A stretch of 64,000 bases of DNA from Chryseobacterium arthrosphaerae (GTDB lineage: Bacteria; Bacteroidota; Bacteroidia; Flavobacteriales; Weeksellaceae). The notes beneath the pieces are model-generated. The model was not told where the DNA came from and did not search any database. It saw nothing but the letters and a program-made list of their open reading frames with translations. The stretch covers positions 1,612,001 to 1,676,000 of the forward strand of contig NZ_MAYG01000001.1 of NCBI RefSeq assembly GCF_001684965.1, given 5' to 3'. This document shows, piece by piece, positions 59,816 through 64,000 of the stretch. How positions within the stretch are numbered: position 1 is the stretch's first letter; each line of letters begins with the position of its first letter. Made by a program: the position numbers and the translations under genes.

Positions 59816-61848
59816 TTCTTTGTTTTTGTATATGTTGCTCCTTGTGTATTATACTTGATATAACCACCACCATTTAAATTATGCAAATATTTACTAAAAA
59901 CATAATTATTTGTAGCGGTTGCTGATTTTCTGTCATACCAAGGTAGACCAGGGGTAAAAGTAGGATTACTATCTTTTCCTTGATTATTAAATCCTGAAGG
60001 CCAAAATGGATTTGCATCAGGGTGAGAATGCGACATCTCTATTTTAGTAGAATTTCCTATATTATGACCCGCTGAAAAAGTATAATCTTTTCCAAAAATA
60101 TCACCAACTCCCAAAACTAAATTTTTCATACCATTTGTAGTAATCATATTAGTAGAGCCTCCATCGGAAAAAGAAAATTGTTCTTGCCTAAATTCAACAT
60201 TTGTATTAAGTGATGCAAATTCAAACACTTGAGTTGCTACAGCATAATTTTGAATTTGAAAAGATGTAAACTGTGTTCCTCCCAGTTCACCATCCATTCC
60301 AGGTACTTCTAATGGAATTGTATTTATATTTCCTATTTGCGAATCTCCTGTTGGATTTGATTCTGTCACATTTGTACGGGCAATTTGGATAGACTTAGAC
60401 TCATCTTCATTTGTTATGGTGTCATAAGGATTATTGTCTTTTGTTCTTTCTATGTTACCATTATTAAATATCTTAATCTTATCTTCCGCCTGCCGTCCAT
60501 CAGGATCAATAAACCTGATTGGGTTATTAAATGCATATGCAAAAGGACTCCAACGTCTGGAAGTTTCCGCCAGCGGATCCACCACACCCCATCTTCCCAA
60601 CTCCGGCATATACATCCTTGCTCCATAATCATACATCCCAGATTCAGTTTGCAACTCTTTGCCGTTGTATTTATAATTGTAGTTAGGATTTCCAGATAAT
60701 GTATTGTATCCTTCATGTTTCATACCAAATGGATAGTAATTATTCTCTTCAAGAACTTCTACTCCTGTATCATTTTTGAAATAACTTAAACGTATATTTC
60801 CTAAATGATCCGTGTAATTGTAAATATACTTATTATTTTCAAAATTATAATACCCTTCAGGGGTGGGAACAAACTTTAATCCGAAAATAAGTTCTTTTTT
60901 ACCTGTACCAGTTTCATATTGGAAGCCGTCTAAGTATTCAGTTGTTTTTATATATAGACTGGTCTCGGTACCTAAGGGGTTAGAAGGTGCATATTTATAG
61001 GTCTTTCTCAGTTTAATGCCATCTGCACGGTAAAGGTATTGGGTATTTTCTCTGAGCTGTCCTGTACGGGTTGAAAGAAATTTATTAAAAAGGATATAAT
61101 CCGGCAGATTGAGATAGTTGTAGGTAATATTCAAAATCCCTTTATCTTTCTGGTCCGTCATATTCCCGTTATCATCATATCCTATGATGCTTCCGGAAGT
61201 ATCGGGGTACCCTCTGTAATCTGTTGAACTATCGGTGACGGTCTTCAACCTGTTTCCTTCATAAGCATAAGTAAGATTATCAATAAGAGCAGAAACACCC
61301 TGTTCTGATGCTGCAGATCTTTTTAGCTGGGTAATATTACCATTGGCATCATAGTCCATCTTCTCAAAATATTCTTTGGCAGACGGATTATTGTTTTTCT
61401 GGTAAAAGCCTGCCGATAATCTGTTCAAAGCATCATACACATATCCATATCTTCTCAGGTAATCGTTGGGATCAGTAGAGGTTTTCCAGTCTATCTCTGC
61501 AATATTACCATTGAATTTAGGTTTTACTTTAAGTTCAGGGAAATCAACATTCGGGATTTCAAGACCTTCGGGAACAGCTTCATTAATGGTATAAGATACC
61601 GCCAGGTTGATCCTGGATTTCGAGCCGCTGTTCAATCCGAAATACTTTTTCTGAATAGCACCAAGGGGCCGTAAAAAGCTTACCACAAGCTTAAACTTCA
61701 TCTGCTGAAGCATTTGCTTTTCACTGGGTGGTCTGTTGCTTGGGGTTGGGATACTTCTGATAATATCTTTTCCTCGCCAGTTGGCCCCTACAATGGTGCC
61801 TACTTTTCCTGAGAATCCGCCAAGGATTCCTTTTGTTATTCTTGCCAT
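59812..61848 (-). CDS. DUF6266-Rhs fusion protein with JAB-like toxin 1 tail, cassette 1 (active candidate)
   Basis: A 678-residue fusion. Residues 1 to about 105 (MARITKGILGGFSGKVGTIV, GANWRGKDIIRSIP, SRINLAVSYTINEAV) are a DUF6266 domain. From KFNGNIAEIDWKTSTDPNDY onward comes a short Rhs core ([87 protein letters not shown]). The toxin tail is JAB-like toxin 1 (VFEFASLNTNVEFRQEQFSF, EMSHSHPDANPF). It lacks the signal peptide and most YD repeats of full Rhs proteins. How it is delivered is unknown. Confidence 0.8.
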   Translation of the reverse strand: MARITKGILGGFSGKVGTIVGANWRGKDIIRSIPTPSNRPPSEKQMLQQMKFKLVVSFLRPLGAIQKKYFGLNSGSKSRINLAVSYTINEAVPEGLEIPNVDFPELKVKPKFNGNIAEIDWKTSTDPNDYLRRYGYVYDALNRLSAGFYQKNNNPSAKEYFEKMDYDANGNITQLKRSAASEQGVSALIDNLTYAYEGNRLKTVTDSSTDYRGYPDTSGSIIGYDDNGNMTDQKDKGILNITYNYLNLPDYILFNKFLSTRTGQLRENTQYLYRADGIKLRKTYKYAPSNPLGTETSLYIKTTEYLDGFQYETGTGKKELIFGLKFVPTPEGYYNFENNKYIYNYTDHLGNIRLSYFKNDTGVEVLEENNYYPFGMKHEGYNTLSGNPNYNYKYNGKELQTESGMYDYGARMYMPELGRWGVVDPLAETSRRWSPFAYAFNNPIRFIDPDGRQAEDKIKIFNNGNIERTKDNNPYDTITNEDESKSIQIARTNVTESNPTGDSQIGNINTIPLEVPGMDGELGGTQFTSFQIQNYAVATQVFEFASLNTNVEFRQEQFSFSDGGSTNMITTNGMKNLVLGVGDIFGKDYTFSAGHNIGNSTKIEMSHSHPDANPFWPSGFNNQGKDSNPTFTPGLPWYDRKSATATNNYVFSKYLHNLNGGGYIKYNTQGATYTKTKK

Positions 61849-61874
61849 TTTTACGTGTTTTTTTGGTTCGCATA

Positions 61875-61883
61875 ACGAATGTA
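61875..61883 (-). promoter_or_regulatory. Variant promoter -7 element (TACATTCGT) of the Rhs gene
   Basis: Minus strand, 26 bases upstream of the ATG; the same variant as before both peptide clusters. A TGACAGG direct repeat (TTCTGACAGGTTTTGACAGG, 61939-61958) lies further upstream and could bind a regulator. Confidence 0.45.
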
Positions 61884-61973
61884 TAAAGGAATTTCCAATA
61901 ATTCATCACCTGTGGAAATAGTGACGGGTTTTGATCTGTTCTGACAGGTTTTGACAGGTTGCAGAACCATTTA

Positions 61974-62281
61974 GGACCGGCTACAAAAGTTGAGGGACAC
62001 TATTGTTGTTCTTTGAATTGATGAATAGTGAGGATTTTTGAACGCAAAGATTCTATTTTTAAAACTGCTGATTTTTAAGGATACAAAGAATGGAATCGAT
62101 GAAATTGATTCTTATAAAGCGGATATGGTCATGTACCTCCTTCAACGGTGAAGCCTTTCATTCTTACTCTTAAAAATCAAACATTCAAATGATCTTTCAT
62201 TGCATTTTGTTTGATTGTTTATTTCATTCAACAGAAAATAGTGTACGTTTTGTAATACTCCCCGGTTTTTGAATCTGATCC
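61974..62281. repeat. Foldback (MITE-like) element, copy 2
   Basis: A diverged copy of the 15241-15524 unit, with shared stretches such as AAAAATCAAACATTCAAATG, ATCTTTC, ATAGTGTACGTTTTGTA and ACTCCCC at the right end. Left and right ends are imperfect inverted repeats. It lies directly upstream of the Rhs gene, near the right edge of the array. Confidence 0.65.
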
Positions 62282-62385
62282 TCCATTTCTTCGATAGCTC
62301 TTCGATAGTTCTTCGGATGAGCTTCGGAAAAAGAATCATTTTATCGAAGCTCATCCGAAGAACGTCCGAAGGAAGTCCGAAGATA
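62281..62385. repeat. Palindrome built from 11-bp tandem units
   Basis: Units such as TCTTCGATAGC, TCTTCGATAGT, TTCTTCGGATGA on one side, and CTCATCCGAAG, AACGTCCGAAG, GAAGTCCGAAG on the other. The centre is a perfect 19-base stem (62308-62326 with 62345-62363) and an 18-base loop. Confidence 0.65.
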
Positions 62386-62435
62386 AGTGTAAGATTTGGT
62401 GATCTGAATAGCACAGTACTTCATAAAAAAAGCCT

Positions 62436-62702
62436 TCATGATTTGAAGGCGTTGTTGAAAAATGATTTCGGGTAAAATATTTTGTTTCCGATCTTAACAT
62501 ACGGAATCTTCTCTGATTTCCTGATGCGGTGCAAAGTGCTGTCGCTGATATTCAGCAAACGTTTGACATCGGCACTGTCATAAAACGGAAAATGATCCGG
62601 CTCTTTCTTTTGAAGAACATTTAAAATTTCAGCAAAAAGAGCCAAAAGATCATGCGGATACGGGTCTGCCTCTTTTTGAGGATTTACATTCTTTTCCATC
62701 AT
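62436..62702 (-). CDS. Small helix-turn-helix (HTH_17/excisionase-like) protein
   Basis: An 88-residue protein whose second half FYDSADVKRLLNISDSTLHR then IRKSEKIPYVKIGNKIFYPK is a MerR/excisionase-type DNA-binding helix-turn-helix. Such proteins are common on Bacteroidota mobile elements. It lies at the right edge of the Rhs array with no integrase in view; it could be a remnant of the element that brought the array. Confidence 0.78.
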   Translation of the reverse strand: MMEKNVNPQKEADPYPHDLLALFAEILNVLQKKEPDHFPFYDSADVKRLLNISDSTLHRIRKSEKIPYVKIGNKIFYPKSFFNNAFKS

Positions 62703-62902
62703 TTTGGTATTTTGGTGTTATACTTGGTTGTATCTTATCTTCATAAAATCTTACGGTCATATCAGAAATCATTATCAGATACTAATCAATTTTCTTCAAA
62801 AATAATACCAATAAACAACTGAAAATCAAACAATAATCACCTTTTAATATAAAAAACATTTTCTTCACCTCTTTTTGAAAATCATACTGGGATTAATAAA
62901 AA

Positions 62903-63043
62903 TTATTCGTTAAATGATGTAAAGCGATTAAAATCTGAATTTACTTTCCATGCTGAATATTCTTCATGATTACTCCTTCCCCCTATGAATTTTTCAAAAT
63001 CTTCCGGAAAATAATGTTGATTGCCTTTTAAATCCTTTCCCGG
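62903..63043 (-). pseudogene. Unannotated C-terminal coding remnant
   Basis: A 46-codon open frame without start codon: PGKDLKGNQHYFPEDFEKFI then GGRSNHEEYSAWKVNSDFNR FTSFNE. Its composition looks like real coding sequence; an in-frame TAG precedes it. Probably the end of a degraded gene; family unknown. The rest of 62703-63125 shows no gene. Confidence 0.45.
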
Positions 63044-63075
63044 CTACAATAAAAGTTTTACCTCAAAAAACAAAA

Positions 63076-63107
63076 AAGCTGCTTCCCAAAGAAAGCAGCT
63101 TGCAGAC
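63076..63107 (-). terminator. Intrinsic terminator of the YceI-like gene
   Basis: AAGCTGCTT and AAGCAGCTT arms with a T run on the minus strand (AAAAAA at 63071-63076). Confidence 0.75.
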
Positions 63108-63125
63108 TGTTGATACGTCTGAAAA

Positions 63126-63803
63126 TTATTTTTTAGCTTTTACATCGATCGCAATCTCGATATCTTTGCTGATCATCCATTCTGCAGGATCGGCTTCCGA
63201 AGTACCGAATTTGATCCCCCAATCTGCTCTGTTTACTGTAAACTTAGCCTGAACAGCTGCTGTACCTTCTGCTACATCTACTTTAGCAGGGAAAGTAACG
63301 TTCATTGTTTTTCCTGATAGGGTAAGGTTTCCGCTTACGGTTTTATTAGCGCCTGCTATGGCATCTTTTGGTGCTTCTTTCAAATCTGTAACGCTTGTAA
63401 TTTTGAAATCTGAGGTAGGGTTTTTCGCTACATCAAAGAAGTCAGGGCTTTTCAGGTGACCTTCAAGATCAGCCGGTTTTTTGTCTTTTTCTGTTACTGA
63501 AGCCGGATCTACTTTTATAGAGTTCATGTCAATCACAAAGTTTCCTGCAGTAACCTGGCCTGCATCAACACTGATGTCTCCGGACTTTACCGTAAGTGTT
63601 CCCCAACGAGGAGCCATCCCCCCTTTATGGTAGGCTTTCCAGTTTACTACTGAAGCTACCGTATCTACTGCCAGTGTTTCACCTTTGCTCTCAGCTACGG
63701 TTTGCTCCTGGGCTGTAGCTGCAGACTCTGCTGATTTTTCTTTGTTACATGATGCTAAAAGTAATCCTACTGCTGCCAATGCAATTACGCTAATTTTTTT
63801 CAT
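63126..63803 (-). CDS. YceI family lipoprotein
   Basis: About 225 residues. The ATG at 63803 gives MKKISVIALAAVGLLLASCN with lipobox LASC. The YceI lipocalin-like barrel follows: VDTVASVVNWKAYHKGGMAP, GTLTVKSGDISVDAGQVTAG and GNLTLSGKTMNVTFPAKVDV, ending in AEWMISKDIEIAIDVKAKK. YceI proteins bind isoprenoid-type lipids in the periplasm. The longer frame from 63887 is rejected because a TACTTTTG element lies at 63851-63858. Confidence 0.88.
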   Translation of the reverse strand: MKKISVIALAAVGLLLASCNKEKSAESAATAQEQTVAESKGETLAVDTVASVVNWKAYHKGGMAPRWGTLTVKSGDISVDAGQVTAGNFVIDMNSIKVDPASVTEKDKKPADLEGHLKSPDFFDVAKNPTSDFKITSVTDLKEAPKDAIAGANKTVSGNLTLSGKTMNVTFPAKVDVAEGTAAVQAKFTVNRADWGIKFGTSEADPAEWMISKDIEIAIDVKAKK

Positions 63804-63850
63804 ATTGTTAAAATGTTTAAAATGTTTATTGAAATTTTTATTTCCGGGTA

Positions 63851-63858
63851 CAAAAGTA
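63851..63858 (-). promoter_or_regulatory. Putative promoter -7 element (TACTTTTG) of the YceI gene
   Basis: TAnnTTTG on the minus strand, 47 bases upstream of the ATG at 63803. Confidence 0.55.
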
Positions 63859-63910
63859 GAAAAACCTCCCTTACGATATCTTAACATATATCAAGAAATA
63901 CAAATTTCTG

Positions 63911-64000
63911 TTATTTGCAAGTGTAAATCCATTTACGGTGTATCTCCCTTCTGTATTGCGAATCATAATTGCTTGAAAATTCCTCATTCTTCACCATTTG
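63911..64000 (-). CDS. C-terminal end of a gene continuing beyond the window
   Basis: The frame reads QMVKNEEFSSNYDSQYRREI then HRKWIYTCK and a stop at 63911. It runs open to the window edge. Too short to identify. Confidence 0.35.
   Translation of the reverse strand, partial: QMVKNEEFSSNYDSQYRREIHRKWIYTCK

Noticed and set aside
49700..62400. Insertion sequence or integrated plasmid/phage
   Set aside because: No transposase, integrase or phage structural gene is visible; only foldback repeats, R elements and a small HTH gene.

Overview
The window looks like the chromosome of a low-GC Bacteroidota, most likely Chryseobacterium or a close Flavobacteriia relative. This rests on GLPGLI-family proteins, a type IX secretion C-terminal sorting domain, Bacteroidota-type promoters (TTG-N19-TAnnTTTG) in front of many genes, A-rich translation starts without Shine-Dalgarno sequences, and small 'KKLNKKxLxxIxGG' leader peptides. 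No transposase, integrase, rRNA or CRISPR array is visible.

The first 49.6 kb is mostly core chromosome. It holds cell-wall and peptidase genes (dacB-like, pepE), transaldolase/fsa, and a BlaI-M56-GLPGLI regulatory operon with two BlaI-like operators around its promoter. Next come a Crp/Fnr gene with two tandem palindromes before a secreted esterase, a 2OG-oxygenase/Ada-zinc-domain pair, five tandem initiator tRNAs, tsaC, yaaA and prmC. An SDR/epimerase pair, a rhomboid protease, parC and parE, and a LytS/LytR-type two-component pair follow. After an aminotransferase come ychF, ferritin, a GH10-like lipoprotein, typA and a PfpI-like gene. Two clusters of tiny Cys-rich GG-leader peptides (37.6-38.2 and 40.3-41.0 kb) flank an SDR/AraC pair. 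One of these peptides carries an amber stop at the codon just before the Gly-Gly cleavage site.

The accessory region runs from about 49.7 to 62.4 kb. It is an array of eight toxin-tail/immunity cassettes, all on the minus strand. The first (59.3-61.8 kb) is an intact but short Rhs protein whose usual N-terminus is replaced by a DUF6266-like domain; it ends in a JAB-like toxin and is followed by a lipoprotein immunity gene. Downstream lie seven displaced cassettes, each usually a start-codon-less Rhs core fragment, a toxin tail and an immunity gene. The tails are an M91-like zincin, a second JAB toxin, a metzincin, a DUF4329 tail, an alpha/beta-hydrolase, a JAB-like remnant and an unrecognised remnant. 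Decay (frameshifts, then truncation) broadly increases with distance from the active gene, with the hydrolase cassette as an exception. Three near-identical 320-bp non-coding repeats and shorter hairpin linkers sit at cassette borders, and two of the repeats occupy broken cassettes.

The right edge holds a second copy of a foldback repeat also found next to the tRNAs, a palindrome built from 11-bp units, a small HTH gene, an unannotated coding remnant and a YceI-like lipoprotein.
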